The translations under genes were made by a program, and so were the position numbers. The notes under the pieces were generated by a model. The model did not search any database and had not been told where the DNA came from. It saw only the letters and a program-made list of their open reading frames with translations. 39,693 nucleotides of DNA from a virus. This document shows, piece by piece, positions 1 through 9,353 of this stretch. Every line of letters begins with the position of its first letter. Position 1 is the first letter of the stretch. The stretch lies in the IMG/VR virus record IMGVR_UViG_3300034071_000175, positions 1 through 39,693 of that record. One strand, given 5' to 3'.

Positions 1-60
1 TAGTTGATGTTCAGGTACTTCTACCTCTTCGTCTTCTTCATCCCAGTAGTTGTTGCTCAT
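1..60 (-). CDS. Partial duplicate of scaffold-like gene 5' end
   Basis: The minus strand from 60 to 1 encodes the first 20 codons (beginning MSNNYWDEED) of the gene that is complete at 39129-39599. It is truncated only because the contig ends here. The one mismatch between the copies changes codon 11 from GAC (Asp, right copy) to GAA (Glu, left copy). It should not be counted as a separate gene. Confidence 0.85.
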   Translation of the reverse strand, partial: MSNNYWDEEDEEVEVPEHQL

Positions 61-154
61 AGCAACCACCCTTTCTATTCGTTGTTAGTCGCAAGCCACA
101 GTTCTGCTCAGGGGAGGGCAGGCTGGCTCTTGCTACCAGTCTTGTACACTGCAC
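1..154. repeat. Left copy of terminal direct repeat (contig circularises)
   Basis: These bases match positions 39540-39693 with one difference, T at 28 against G at 39567. The repeat covers the first codons of the scaffold-like gene and part of its upstream leader. The simplest reading is the overlap of a circular or circularly permuted genome map. A true short terminal repeat of a T7-like virion is possible but less likely, because the repeat boundary falls inside a coding sequence. Confidence 0.95.
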
Positions 155-180
155 GGGGCTGGTTGGTCCGTGTCAGGAAT
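61..180 (-). promoter_or_regulatory. Leader between the 448-aa gene and the scaffold-capsid genes
   Basis: This 120-base gap is the longest non-coding stretch inside the late block apart from the terminase leader. On the minus strand it holds ACTGGTAGCAAG (140-129) and GGCTTGCG (97-90). Both elements recur in the same order upstream of the terminase (14042-14028 and 14020-14013). A short CACGG/CCGTG inverted repeat also lies here. It could carry a second late promoter or a processing site for the scaffold-capsid transcript, but I see no convincing -35/-10 pair. Confidence 0.35.
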
Positions 181-1527
181 CTAGTATTGTCCGCCTGTTT
201 GTCTATCAAGGGCTGTTTTACTTAAGCCACTTGTTCCACTAAACGAGGCTATTTCTCTTTCAGTAAGTGCTTTGCGTTTACGTTGAGCAGATGCAAGACT
301 GTTAAATACTTCTTGTTCTGCTTCTCCTTGATTGTATTGGTCAAGAACACCTGTATAAATCTGGCTAAGTTTTGTAGCCTGTGGCAATATATCAGCAATA
401 GTTGAATACCCGCGTTGCGCTTCAGCCTGTGTAACACCTTGTGCTGCCAACTGCTCAGCAACATTAACACCTGCTGTAAGCCCTTGGCGACCAGCAGCAA
501 CTCCAATTTCGGCTGCGCTAATCTGACGTTCAATCTTAGGTAACTGATTATTAGGGTCAAGAACATAAGCAACCATATCGGTAGCACCAATATTGTAGTA
601 CTGGCGCAACATTGCGCTAACAGCAGGGTCAGCATTTTGCACTCGCTGAACTGCATTTACTACACGGCTAGATAATTCTTCTGGTGATACATCATTAGAT
701 ATAAACTGAGTAACATAAGAATCATTGTCAAATTGTTTCAAGCCATATGCTCTAATAATTTGACGATATCTATCTTCAAGACCAAGATATGTGCCAGGGT
801 CAAGAACCTTTAGACCCTTCTTAATACGTTCTTCATTGCCTATAAAACGTTGTTTATATTCTTCTGTCTCTTGCAATTGCAAAGCAATAGTATCTTCACT
901 AGCGCCGCTAATAGCAAGTTGTCTAATTTTAGGAATTAAACTACCTAAACCATACTTGCTGAAACGGTCTGTTAATGCAAGAATAGCATTATCTGTTCGT
1001 TCTTTTTTGGCTGCAGCATCCAAGGCTGCTTTATCTATTGCAGCCTGTTGTGTATTTGCACTTAATAAGGCTATTTGATTTTGTAAAGATTGAATTAATG
1101 CCAATGTAGCAGGGTCTAAACCTGTAGGCGTAGGCGTTACTACTGGCGTAGAGGTTACTACTGGTGTAGTAGTAACTACTGGTGTATAAGGATTAAAAGT
1201 AGTTGCATTTGTAGAAGTTACAGTAGGCGCAGGAGTATTTTGTTTTACTATTGTCTCAACAAAAGTTTTTGTTTGAAAAGGTCCATACCCAGATGCTTTA
1301 GCAATCTCTTTAGCAGCGGCTGTCATACCAGCAACATCGCCAGCATCAGCAGCCATCTCAAATTTAATTGTAGGTATCTCTATATTTTTTGCTTTAACTG
1401 TTTCTTTGCTTGTTGCAATACTTGCTTGAAGTGCTGATAAAGAATCTGCAAGTGAAATTGGTTTATTAGCAGCAGTAGCATATGCTTTTGCTTGTCTAGC
1501 ACGTAATTTTTCTGTATCGTCAGCCAT
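181..1527 (-). CDS. Helical virion-associated protein with Pro/Thr linker
   Basis: No family is recognised. The 448-aa product begins MADDTEKLRA. Its ATG overlaps the upstream stop in TAATG, which favours this start over one six codons earlier. Residues 1-97 are Ala/Lys-rich and helical. Residues about 98-137 form a linker of repeated TPVVT/STPVV units, and residues 139-180 look like a coiled coil. The rest is helical and rich in Gln and Ala. It is the last of three coupled genes after the giant 1813-aa protein and directly precedes the scaffold gene on the circular map. A structural or ejected internal protein is inferred from position only. Confidence 0.7.
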   Translation of the reverse strand: MADDTEKLRARQAKAYATAANKPISLADSLSALQASIATSKETVKAKNIEIPTIKFEMAADAGDVAGMTAAAKEIAKASGYGPFQTKTFVETIVKQNTPAPTVTSTNATTFNPYTPVVTTTPVVTSTPVVTPTPTGLDPATLALIQSLQNQIALLSANTQQAAIDKAALDAAAKKERTDNAILALTDRFSKYGLGSLIPKIRQLAISGASEDTIALQLQETEEYKQRFIGNEERIKKGLKVLDPGTYLGLEDRYRQIIRAYGLKQFDNDSYVTQFISNDVSPEELSSRVVNAVQRVQNADPAVSAMLRQYYNIGATDMVAYVLDPNNQLPKIERQISAAEIGVAAGRQGLTAGVNVAEQLAAQGVTQAEAQRGYSTIADILPQATKLSQIYTGVLDQYNQGEAEQEVFNSLASAQRKRKALTEREIASFSGTSGLSKTALDRQTGGQY

Positions 1528-2387
1528 TAGTATGCTAACCCCCAATCCCTAAATACACTTCTTCCCAAACTATCAAAAGTAGCCTGAGCATTTTTGGTAT
1601 ATAACCAATCATCAGAAGACTTAACAAGTTTTTCTACTTCCCATAAAGGCATAATCTCAAAAGCACCAGTCTTGGGATTTACATATCCAGTTACTTTCTG
1701 AAACAAAGGATTATCATTTGTAATAGTATCTACATCTTTTTCTAATAGGTTAGCCATTGTCTGTCTAGCGGCTGAAGTCTGCATAGTAAATGACCGACCT
1801 GCCTCTATACCCTTGGCATAGGCTGGATAAGCAGATAAAGCAAATCCTTTAAGTTCTTCTTCTATAGATTCTCTGGTTAAAGTACCTCCGAGAACTCCAA
1901 CACTTACTTTATCCCAATAATTTTTAGGTAAAATGTATGAAATGCCTTGGTCATCTGCATAAGCCTTAAGAGCATTAACAGTACCTAATGTACTACCACC
2001 AATTTGGCTACCCATTTTACCAGAGTTTAGAATTGTCATCTCTACTTGAATATCTGTATCTCCTTTAAGATACGAACTTTCAAGCAAAGCCTCTATTTCA
2101 GGGGTATACATAAACCCTTTAGAAATTAATCTAACTCTTTGAGCCTGTTTCCAAGCATCAAACTCTTGTGCGTAAACACCAGATTGGGTTTGTTGTTTAG
2201 TTCTACGCGATTGAGCAGAACTAGTTAAGTTTTTAAAGTAATCAGTGTTAAAATAAGTTAAACGGGCTTCTGCAATATTATTAGCAGCAAATAAATCAAA
2301 TACTTCTTGTAGTTCAGGAAATGTTTGAATAAGAACTTCAGTAATACCTAGTGCCAGTGCTTCTGCTTTACCGTTTTTTTCTGCCAT
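1527..2387 (-). CDS. Hypothetical late protein, 286 aa
   Basis: No family is recognised. The ATG at 2387 overlaps the stop of the preceding gene (TAATG), and its own stop overlaps the next start in the same way, so the three genes 3289-181 are translationally coupled. The product is mainly helical, with no signal peptide or membrane segment. One Gly/Ser-containing loop lies near the middle (GSQIGGSTLGTV). Its place between the giant virion protein and the scaffold/capsid genes suggests an internal head or portal-proximal component. This is inference from context alone. Confidence 0.7.
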   Translation of the reverse strand: MAEKNGKAEALALGITEVLIQTFPELQEVFDLFAANNIAEARLTYFNTDYFKNLTSSAQSRRTKQQTQSGVYAQEFDAWKQAQRVRLISKGFMYTPEIEALLESSYLKGDTDIQVEMTILNSGKMGSQIGGSTLGTVNALKAYADDQGISYILPKNYWDKVSVGVLGGTLTRESIEEELKGFALSAYPAYAKGIEAGRSFTMQTSAARQTMANLLEKDVDTITNDNPLFQKVTGYVNPKTGAFEIMPLWEVEKLVKSSDDWLYTKNAQATFDSLGRSVFRDWGLAY

Positions 2388-3289
2388 TATACTACTGGTG
2401 CTCCTAACCCATCAAGAAATGCTAAGAAGTCAAAACTTTTTTTCATATTTGTAGCACCTGGTCGTTCTTGTTCAATACGTTTAGGTAGTTCTGCTTGTAC
2501 TTGTGCCTCAGTAAATGGTTTGGTCTGCTCACGAACTATTTTGCCACCAACTTTTTTGGTTGTTGTCATAGTTCCTTCTTTAATTTGAGCCATATAGCGG
2601 TCAGTTTCTTGTTTAAGAAACTCATCATCAATAGCCATATCAGTAGTTCTGCCATAAACATCTCGGACAATAGCCTCAACTACATCTCTGTCCATAAGAT
2701 TAATATCTTGTAATGGAAGATTTTCTTCCCCGCTTCTACCAACGCTACCTAAACCACCTAGCCAGTTTTTAAACGGACTAAATTTTGTATTGCCCTCAAT
2801 GGTATAAGATTGTGCTTGAGTTAATGTATGATTTCTGGCTGCATCTAAGATAGCATTATTAAAGGCTGTTTCATTTTTAGTCTGATAATCATTTTCAGAA
2901 AGAAAATTCTTGTCAAATAACTGTCTACGCAATACTTCAAGGTTTCCCTTAAAGTCAGTCTTTACGGACTTAATAATTCCTGAACCATACTGCTGTGTAA
3001 ACCCTAAACCATCTGGTGCAATTTGCAAAAAGATTTCATCTCTACGAACAAATCTTCTATTTTTACCAGTGCCCTCAAAAATATCTTTATAAAGAGTTAA
3101 AATGCCATACTGATTAGTACCAACTTTTAACTCACCATTGTCTTGACCTATATCACCAAGTACGCGTTTAAGGTCTTCTAAATGTTTGGCTTCTAATTCG
3201 CGGCGTTTCTTTGTTGCAGCAGCGGCAGCAGTACTTTCTTTTTCGCCACGATTTTTTGCTGTATCTGGAGACTTATCTACCACCGACAT
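2387..3289 (-). CDS. Hypothetical late protein, 300 aa
   Basis: No family is recognised. The start at 3289 is supported by an AAAGGG ribosome-binding site three bases upstream, and it overlaps the end of the 1813-aa gene by 17 bases. The first 45 residues are highly charged and Lys/Glu/Ala-rich, probably a helix. A central beta-rich part (about 50-100) contains repeated aromatic and Gly residues. The C-terminal part is charged, with Lys/Thr runs (TTTKKVGGK). It belongs to the tightly coupled group that follows the giant protein and is probably a virion component. Confidence 0.7.
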   Translation of the reverse strand: MSVVDKSPDTAKNRGEKESTAAAAATKKRRELEAKHLEDLKRVLGDIGQDNGELKVGTNQYGILTLYKDIFEGTGKNRRFVRRDEIFLQIAPDGLGFTQQYGSGIIKSVKTDFKGNLEVLRRQLFDKNFLSENDYQTKNETAFNNAILDAARNHTLTQAQSYTIEGNTKFSPFKNWLGGLGSVGRSGEENLPLQDINLMDRDVVEAIVRDVYGRTTDMAIDDEFLKQETDRYMAQIKEGTMTTTKKVGGKIVREQTKPFTEAQVQAELPKRIEQERPGATNMKKSFDFLAFLDGLGAPVV

Positions 3290-6200
3290 ACGCCCTTTCT
3301 ATAGAAGCACCCATTACATCACGGGAATACTTGTTTAACATAGGAACAAATATTAGACGGGTTGCTTCTTTAACTGATGGGTCAAAGGCTAACTCTCCAA
3401 GAATTGCCATAACTTCTTCTTTCATACGTTTACGGTCATCCGAAAATGTATACAACTGTTTATAGGCTGGGTTAGTTGAATAATCAACAAAACCTTGAAC
3501 TTCGTTAATTGCAAGACGCATAGCAATTCTAGTATCTTTTGATATAGGTGATGTTTTATCATCTACAGCACCTTTAATATCTCTAAACATAGTCTTTAAA
3601 TCACGACCAGATATATTGTCATCTAATGAATCTTCTAACTCTGGATTAGAAAGTAACAATGCTTGCTGTTCAGCATCAGCCAAAGCGATTATACTCTGCC
3701 GTTCTTGATAGTCAGTAGCACTCGCTAACTTTTCTGTTAGTGCATCATTGATTGCATAATACTTTTCTTTATCGCTGGCTATCTGAACTTTGTTTAAATA
3801 CTCAGCAAAGTCAGCACGTTTAATTAATCCTTGAGATTCCATCCAACTATAAATATCTGGATTGTATTCTCCTACTTTAGGTGAAAATATAAAACCAATA
3901 CCAGACTCACTATAGTTATCTATAAATCGTTTGTTATCTATAGACCATTGTTTTAGTTCATCGGTCTTTGCTATAACCGCCTTAAAGGCTTTGTTGGTTT
4001 TAGGTATTGTATAAACAGCCTTACCTGGATTGCTGCCAATAAACATAGCAATTGCTAACTCAAATGGATTTGTTACTTCAGGATTTGTTTTTATTACACC
4101 TTCATAGATGTCCCAAAAAGCACTGCTCCAAGTACTAACACCATTTTCTTTAATAAAGTCTGGTAAACCTTTGCTATCTTTAAGACTTGGATAGGCTGGA
4201 TTTAACATACCTATCATTGCTTGGGCAAGAGTTACATTGCCAGCAGCAGTCTTTAAGTTTTGTAAGTACTGTCTTTTTTCTTTGCTAGTAGCATTATCTG
4301 GCACACCATTGCCATATGCTTCTAAATAAGATATAGCCTGAAATACAGCGTTGCCTTTATTTTTATTAACTTCTGCTGGAGACAAAGCATCCCAGGCTGA
4401 AGTAGCCATCATTGGAAAAGCCATTCTTACTGCTTCACCAATATCAGTATTTTGACCAATATGACCCATAGCAAATTTATCTAAATAATCGGCTGCTTCG
4501 TTAGTCCAAGGATAAATTTTATCTTCCCAATTTGCTGGCAATAAAGCACTTGCAACTGGTAAATCACGGAGGAACCATTTAGCAGCAGTAATACTTAACC
4601 CTGCTATTGGACCAGCAAAGGCTGGTTGTCCTGCATCGGGAGCAAAAGATGGGTTAATTAATCTAAACTTAAATGCAAATTCATTAAAAGAACCAACCTT
4701 GTAATCAACATTAAAAGCGCTAAGAGTTTTTTGCATAACAGTATTCATAACAATATCTGTAGGCATTGTTAAATATTCATCGCCATTTTCATCTTCATAC
4801 ACGGAGCCCATATTTTCTAGACCATAGTGCAAAAGACGTAAACGCATTAACGCTTTTGGTGTTTCTTTTGTATATAGACGATAAACACGGCGTTGAAAAT
4901 CTTCAGTAGCACGGAAAAATCGGCTTACATATCGAATAGATAAAGCAAAATTAGAACGGATATTAGGATTATCAACAAACTCTAATACAGAATCAGTAGC
5001 CATATTAACCGCAATATTACTTACAGTTTTATCTGCCATCTCATCGGCCCTTGCTCTAGCCACTTCAGGCTTCATAAAAGGCTTAGCCTCTAACATTGCG
5101 CTATAATGACGGTCAGACAACATCTTTTCATAAGGCTTTAAATCATCAAAGGCTTTGTTAATAGCCACACGCATTGCTGGTAAACGGAAAAAACCTGTTA
5201 CTTGACGGTCCATCATTTCAAGAACCATATCTGGAAATTTTGCATAGATTTTTTCAAGAGTACCTAAGTCTTCTTTAAGGTTATCTAAGTCAACAACCTT
5301 TCCATTTCCTACCAAACGAGTATTTATATATCCAGAAAAAGGACGCTTACCTACAGTAGCCTCATCAAATTCTTTCCAAGTTAGATTATTAGCAGCACGA
5401 GACCAAGCGTTAGCAACTGGTTTCTTTTGACGGCTAGCCGCTTTAATAACCTCTGCATATTTCTTTTGCATCAATTGAAATAAGTCTTCATTAAACCCGT
5501 CTGCGCTACCGTGAAAAGCAAACCGCATATCATTCAATATACGTTCTGCATAAATACGTGCTATTTCTGGGTCTGATACATTTTGCTGGCGGAAATATAC
5601 GGTTTCGCCAAAGTTAGATAGGGCTGCTTGTAGTTTCTTAGCATCCAATATGTCATACATAGCAGTTGCTTCATTATAGGTAGCGCCCATCTGTTCCATA
5701 AGTTCAGTTCGTGCGCTAGAAAAGTTACTGCTTGGCTTCATAGAGCCAAAAAAGTCATCATTCTTTAAACCATTATTTTTATAAAATACACTTACTGGGT
5801 CAAGATAATCATTGCCAATTAATTTAATTTGATTAAAACCAAAACGAACAGCAAAGTTATCCCACATAGAGATACCAAGTTCTAGTTCACTCATCTTCTT
5901 TATCTCTTTAGGAGTATAAAGTCCTGAACGTTCTAAGCCTAATTCTTTAATAAATAAAGTTAATTGGTCTACATTAAAAACAGAGTCAAAGAAATCTCTA
6001 TCCATCCTGCCAGCGATTAAATCACGAGCACCCATAGATGCTGTCATAGCCTCTGCAAAGTTAGGATTGTTACGCAATACGCGTTTCCAGTTATCCCATT
6101 CTGGGCCATCTACTTTAAGTATTTGTTCCACTCGGGAAATAATTGCTTCTTTAATAAATGCTGGCTGTATCTCAGACATAGGAACTTCATACCCAACATC

Positions 6201-8714
6201 TTTGGATATACGAGCCCTAAGTTCTTCTAAAACATTAGCAAGTTGTGGCTGCGTTAAAATTTGTCTTGGGTCTATTGGGCGACCATCTACTTTAATACCA
6301 GCCTTGTTTGCAAGGTAATACATAGACCCTTTCCAAGGGCCAATAGCATCACTGCTACCAGTAACAGCCTGCATACCTTTAATGTCTTTTTGAAATTTAC
6401 TAGCAACAAAATCAAGTATGTCGGTAAGCGGTTTTGTCAACAAGTAAAAGAAACCTTCGTCAACATTAGTTCTAATACCCAAACGTGGGGCTAATGTATA
6501 CGCTGCCCAGTTAGTATTATAAATACCAGCAACTTTACTTCTTGATGCTCCGTTAAATAACAAAAGAAAACTTTTTGCTGGAGTGGCTTTGTTTAACTTG
6601 TCTAAATTAGATTTAGATGATAATTGATAAATTAAATCAAATGGTAATTGCTTAATACCTTTGCGTAATTGCGATGGTTCAATAGCACCAGTAGCAGCAA
6701 GTGTAGGTGTGCCGTTCATAAAACTAACTGCCATTGGATGCATCTGAGATGCAACGTTGGCTGCAAGCGGCATATCTATAACGGGGGTAAAACCAGCCTG
6801 ACCATTGTATGTATCTTGAAGAATTTTTTGAATATCTTCTTCTGGAACATTTAGTCTTTTCATAAATGCATATTGCATATTACGGACAGCCGTTAGTTGA
6901 ATATCTAAAGGTTGGTCTAAAAGCATTACAGTTACAGCATTAGCAATATTTTTAGGCAAAACTAAATTAGCAGTATTGCGAATATTGTCTGCTGTTTCAA
7001 TAGCGTTCTCGCCAAACTTAATAGCACCAGGAATTCTACTGGCAGAAGTTCCTAGTTTTAAAGCAATCCTACGTGCTTTGCTAACATCTGCTTGTAACTC
7101 AAACAAATCATCAATTGCAGGATTAAGAAGATTATTTTCTTCATCAGCAACCTTTGTAATAATAGATAAAGCCCTTGCTGCTTCTGCATCGCCTTTTTCT
7201 AAAATTGCTTTAGTGGTTATATCAATTTCGCTAGAAGGATTAAAAACTGCATAGGCTACGCGGTGCATAGCAGAGGTAAGAGTTCTGCTTTTACGGGCAT
7301 AGGGTATGCCATTGCGGCGAAATGAAATACCGTTAACTCTTCCATTAAGCATAAGGTTAGCGTCATCTACGTGAGTAAAAAACTTCTGAGCGCTTTTAGC
7401 ATCAAAAGTTTTATTATCAACCAAAGTCTTTATAACTTTATCTTCATACCAATCTGGAAAATCAAATTTTATAGATTCAATAATTGAGGCTTTAGCAGAA
7501 GGAGAGTCAGTTTCAGATAAAGACTTTAGACGTGGTCCTAATTGGTTATCCCAAAGAGTTTTAATTTCTGGCTCATTAAATAACCAAGCATAGCCTTCAT
7601 CTACACCTTTGCGCTCAGATACAAATTTAAATTGCTCAGCAAGACGTTGACCTCTAGTCTTTAAGGCTGATTGTTGAATTGCTTCACGAACTCCAACACG
7701 AATACCGCCTACTCCTTTAGCAAGAGTCTTGGCTACACCTCCAAGACCAAAACCATAATAAGTTATAGGGTCTATAAAAATAGTATAGAAAGCATCTATA
7801 GCGCCAGAGTATCTTTTCTTAATTTTTAATTCTTCTTGCCTTAAAAGTAATTCACCGCGCTTACTATCAGGAGATATACCTGGAGGTAAAATAATTCTTG
7901 GTTGTGTGCCAAGTAATCTTTGTGCTACACCTTGCCAGTAATTGCCTTCAACTACTTTACCTATTGAACCAAACGGTTCAATTGCATCACGGCCTGGAGA
8001 AATTTGAGCATCAATTTTTAAACCATCTTTAATAACATTAAATTGGGTAGGCTTATCAAACATAAATACAACAGCAGCCATAATTTCTGGGTCTTCAGAG
8101 TTACCAAATAACTCAATAGACTCACCAACGGTTCTTCCTTCAGCAATACCTCTAGCCAAAGTAGTAAGCGCTACGCCGTAGCGTTGCTCATACATATCTA
8201 CTTTGTCCCACTTCCAGTTATTCTTGCCATCATAAATATCTTTTAAGATGCCAGGATTAAAATCTGGACGTTTAACTACTGGCAAATTTAATTGCCTTGC
8301 TTGAGCCGCTTCTTGAATCTGACGTCCTGCAGGATAAGGAGTTTTAGTTCCTTTTTCCCATTGCTCTAGTTTGTCAAGCGCAGCCATAATTGGACTTGTT
8401 ATTAATTTAATAGGAGCAAAAACTGTAGTTTTAGTAGCAAACTCAACAAACTCTCTTATTGCGCTTTTTTCAGGGTCAAACACTTTTTGGTTAGGAAAAA
8501 ATAAACGTATGTTTTCTTGAACCTTTGGGTCTAAATCTAAAAATTTTACACGAGCAGCAGTATCACTTAACTTTAATAAGTTTTGACCTTTTTTATATTG
8601 CTTGCTCATTTGGTTTAAAAACTTAGCCGATTGTGGCGATAGTCCAGAAATACGTGCAGCGTTATAAAGATTAGGACTAAGTTCGGCTACCGAAGGGTCA
8701 ATTATTTCTGGCAC
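3273..8714 (-). CDS. Giant virion protein, 1813 aa (possible ejected internal protein)
   Basis: This is the largest gene of the genome. It has a GTG start at 8714 that overlaps the upstream TAG (TAGTG). The product is almost entirely helical and has no signal peptide. Moderately hydrophobic, Gly/Ala-rich stretches occur near residues 330-350 and in the C-terminal half, for example around GPIAGLSITAAKWFLRDL. Aromatic/basic motifs such as RYVSRFFRATEDF lie in the second half. I see no RNA polymerase, protease or lysozyme motif. Its place just after the portal and before scaffold/capsid resembles large internal ejection proteins of podoviruses. A tape measure is the main alternative, but such genes normally follow the capsid and tail-tube genes. 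Confidence 0.8.
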   Translation of the reverse strand: MPEIIDPSVAELSPNLYNAARISGLSPQSAKFLNQMSKQYKKGQNLLKLSDTAARVKFLDLDPKVQENIRLFFPNQKVFDPEKSAIREFVEFATKTTVFAPIKLITSPIMAALDKLEQWEKGTKTPYPAGRQIQEAAQARQLNLPVVKRPDFNPGILKDIYDGKNNWKWDKVDMYEQRYGVALTTLARGIAEGRTVGESIELFGNSEDPEIMAAVVFMFDKPTQFNVIKDGLKIDAQISPGRDAIEPFGSIGKVVEGNYWQGVAQRLLGTQPRIILPPGISPDSKRGELLLRQEELKIKKRYSGAIDAFYTIFIDPITYYGFGLGGVAKTLAKGVGGIRVGVREAIQQSALKTRGQRLAEQFKFVSERKGVDEGYAWLFNEPEIKTLWDNQLGPRLKSLSETDSPSAKASIIESIKFDFPDWYEDKVIKTLVDNKTFDAKSAQKFFTHVDDANLMLNGRVNGISFRRNGIPYARKSRTLTSAMHRVAYAVFNPSSEIDITTKAILEKGDAEAARALSIITKVADEENNLLNPAIDDLFELQADVSKARRIALKLGTSASRIPGAIKFGENAIETADNIRNTANLVLPKNIANAVTVMLLDQPLDIQLTAVRNMQYAFMKRLNVPEEDIQKILQDTYNGQAGFTPVIDMPLAANVASQMHPMAVSFMNGTPTLAATGAIEPSQLRKGIKQLPFDLIYQLSSKSNLDKLNKATPAKSFLLLFNGASRSKVAGIYNTNWAAYTLAPRLGIRTNVDEGFFYLLTKPLTDILDFVASKFQKDIKGMQAVTGSSDAIGPWKGSMYYLANKAGIKVDGRPIDPRQILTQPQLANVLEELRARISKDVGYEVPMSEIQPAFIKEAIISRVEQILKVDGPEWDNWKRVLRNNPNFAEAMTASMGARDLIAGRMDRDFFDSVFNVDQLTLFIKELGLERSGLYTPKEIKKMSELELGISMWDNFAVRFGFNQIKLIGNDYLDPVSVFYKNNGLKNDDFFGSMKPSSNFSSARTELMEQMGATYNEATAMYDILDAKKLQAALSNFGETVYFRQQNVSDPEIARIYAERILNDMRFAFHGSADGFNEDLFQLMQKKYAEVIKAASRQKKPVANAWSRAANNLTWKEFDEATVGKRPFSGYINTRLVGNGKVVDLDNLKEDLGTLEKIYAKFPDMVLEMMDRQVTGFFRLPAMRVAINKAFDDLKPYEKMLSDRHYSAMLEAKPFMKPEVARARADEMADKTVSNIAVNMATDSVLEFVDNPNIRSNFALSIRYVSRFFRATEDFQRRVYRLYTKETPKALMRLRLLHYGLENMGSVYEDENGDEYLTMPTDIVMNTVMQKTLSAFNVDYKVGSFNEFAFKFRLINPSFAPDAGQPAFAGPIAGLSITAAKWFLRDLPVASALLPANWEDKIYPWTNEAADYLDKFAMGHIGQNTDIGEAVRMAFPMMATSAWDALSPAEVNKNKGNAVFQAISYLEAYGNGVPDNATSKEKRQYLQNLKTAAGNVTLAQAMIGMLNPAYPSLKDSKGLPDFIKENGVSTWSSAFWDIYEGVIKTNPEVTNPFELAIAMFIGSNPGKAVYTIPKTNKAFKAVIAKTDELKQWSIDNKRFIDNYSESGIGFIFSPKVGEYNPDIYSWMESQGLIKRADFAEYLNKVQIASDKEKYYAINDALTEKLASATDYQERQSIIALADAEQQALLLSNPELEDSLDDNISGRDLKTMFRDIKGAVDDKTSPISKDTRIAMRLAINEVQGFVDYSTNPAYKQLYTFSDDRKRMKEEVMAILGELAFDPSVKEATRLIFVPMLNKYSRDVMGASIERAYVGGR

Positions 8715-9100
8715 TAGCCAAGACCTCTTTCAAGCATAGACTGAAAAATTAAATCAGTTTCACCAGTTGGGTCATTTTGTGCAATTTGCCTCAACACACT
8801 TAAAACTGTTGGTTGTGTGTTTTTAGGAAGGCTAACAACTTCTGAGCCAGAACCTGGGCCAAAATCTGCGCCTGAAGTAATGGGTTGATTAGGAAGATTA
8901 GTAGGTGCAAGCAACTCAGTAATTGGAGCCATAGCAGTATCATTAACAGCAGCCATAGGTGCAGCAGTTTGTTGATTGTAAGTAGCCTGACCTTCGCCAT
9001 ATGGCATTCCAGAAATATAACGTGCTGGCTGTTCAGAAACATTTAGGTCTGTTCTCTTAGACATAGAACCTATACCTGAAACTTCTTCTCTAATAGCCAC
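8714..9100 (-). CDS. Small Pro/Gln-rich late protein, 128 aa
   Basis: No family is recognised. The GTG start at 9100 overlaps the preceding TAG (TAGTG), and its stop overlaps the GTG of the giant gene in the same way, so it is coupled on both sides. The product is low-complexity and apparently disordered in its first 90 residues, rich in Ala, Pro, Gln, Thr and Ser. A short helical C-terminus follows (about 100-128, SVLRQIAQNDPTGETDL). It may be a linker or assembly factor for the giant protein. No function can be assigned. Confidence 0.65.
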   Translation of the reverse strand: MAIREEVSGIGSMSKRTDLNVSEQPARYISGMPYGEGQATYNQQTAAPMAAVNDTAMAPITELLAPTNLPNQPITSGADFGPGSGSEVVSLPKNTQPTVLSVLRQIAQNDPTGETDLIFQSMLERGLG

Positions 9101-9351
9101 TAATCCTCATCCTCTTCATCTAAGTATTTTTTTAATTCTTCTTCGCTAGGTGCTTTATACGCTACCCAACTTGGGTAAGAAGATTTTTCCATTACAAAAC
9201 TTAACGCTAACTCGCTAGTAAACCCTGCTTTAAGTAAAGACTTGTAGTATTCATTAAGCCAAATGCAATACATTTCTAACTCTGTATATTCTTCATTTGC
9301 TACAGTACGCGGTTTACGTGTGCGCTGTGGTTTTTTTTTCCGCGGTGCCAT
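9100..9351 (-). CDS. Small late protein, 83 aa
   Basis: No family is recognised. The ATG at 9351 is preceded by a full GGAGGTAACT ribosome-binding site. The N-terminus is very basic (MAPRKKKPQRTRKPR) and is encoded partly by a run of nine adenines, while the C-terminus is acidic (DEEDED). The middle is helical and aromatic, with several Tyr and Trp. It sits three bases from the portal stop. The charge split suggests a small protein contacting DNA or portal, but that is speculation. Confidence 0.65.
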   Translation of the reverse strand: MAPRKKKPQRTRKPRTVANEEYTELEMYCIWLNEYYKSLLKAGFTSELALSFVMEKSSYPSWVAYKAPSEEELKKYLDEEDED

Positions 9352-9353
9352 AG

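Noticed and set aside
4-225. 73-aa plus-strand frame at the left end
   Set aside because: It is antisense to the scaffold gene start and runs across its leader; no coding features.
3273-8714. Virion RNA polymerase like that of N4
   Set aside because: Large size and an N4-type capsid made this worth checking, but none of the T7-like polymerase motifs could be seen.
9328-9351. Run of nine adenines at the start of the 83-aa gene as a phase-variable site
   Set aside because: It encodes in-frame lysines in a basic N-terminus and a single tract is weak evidence for slippage.
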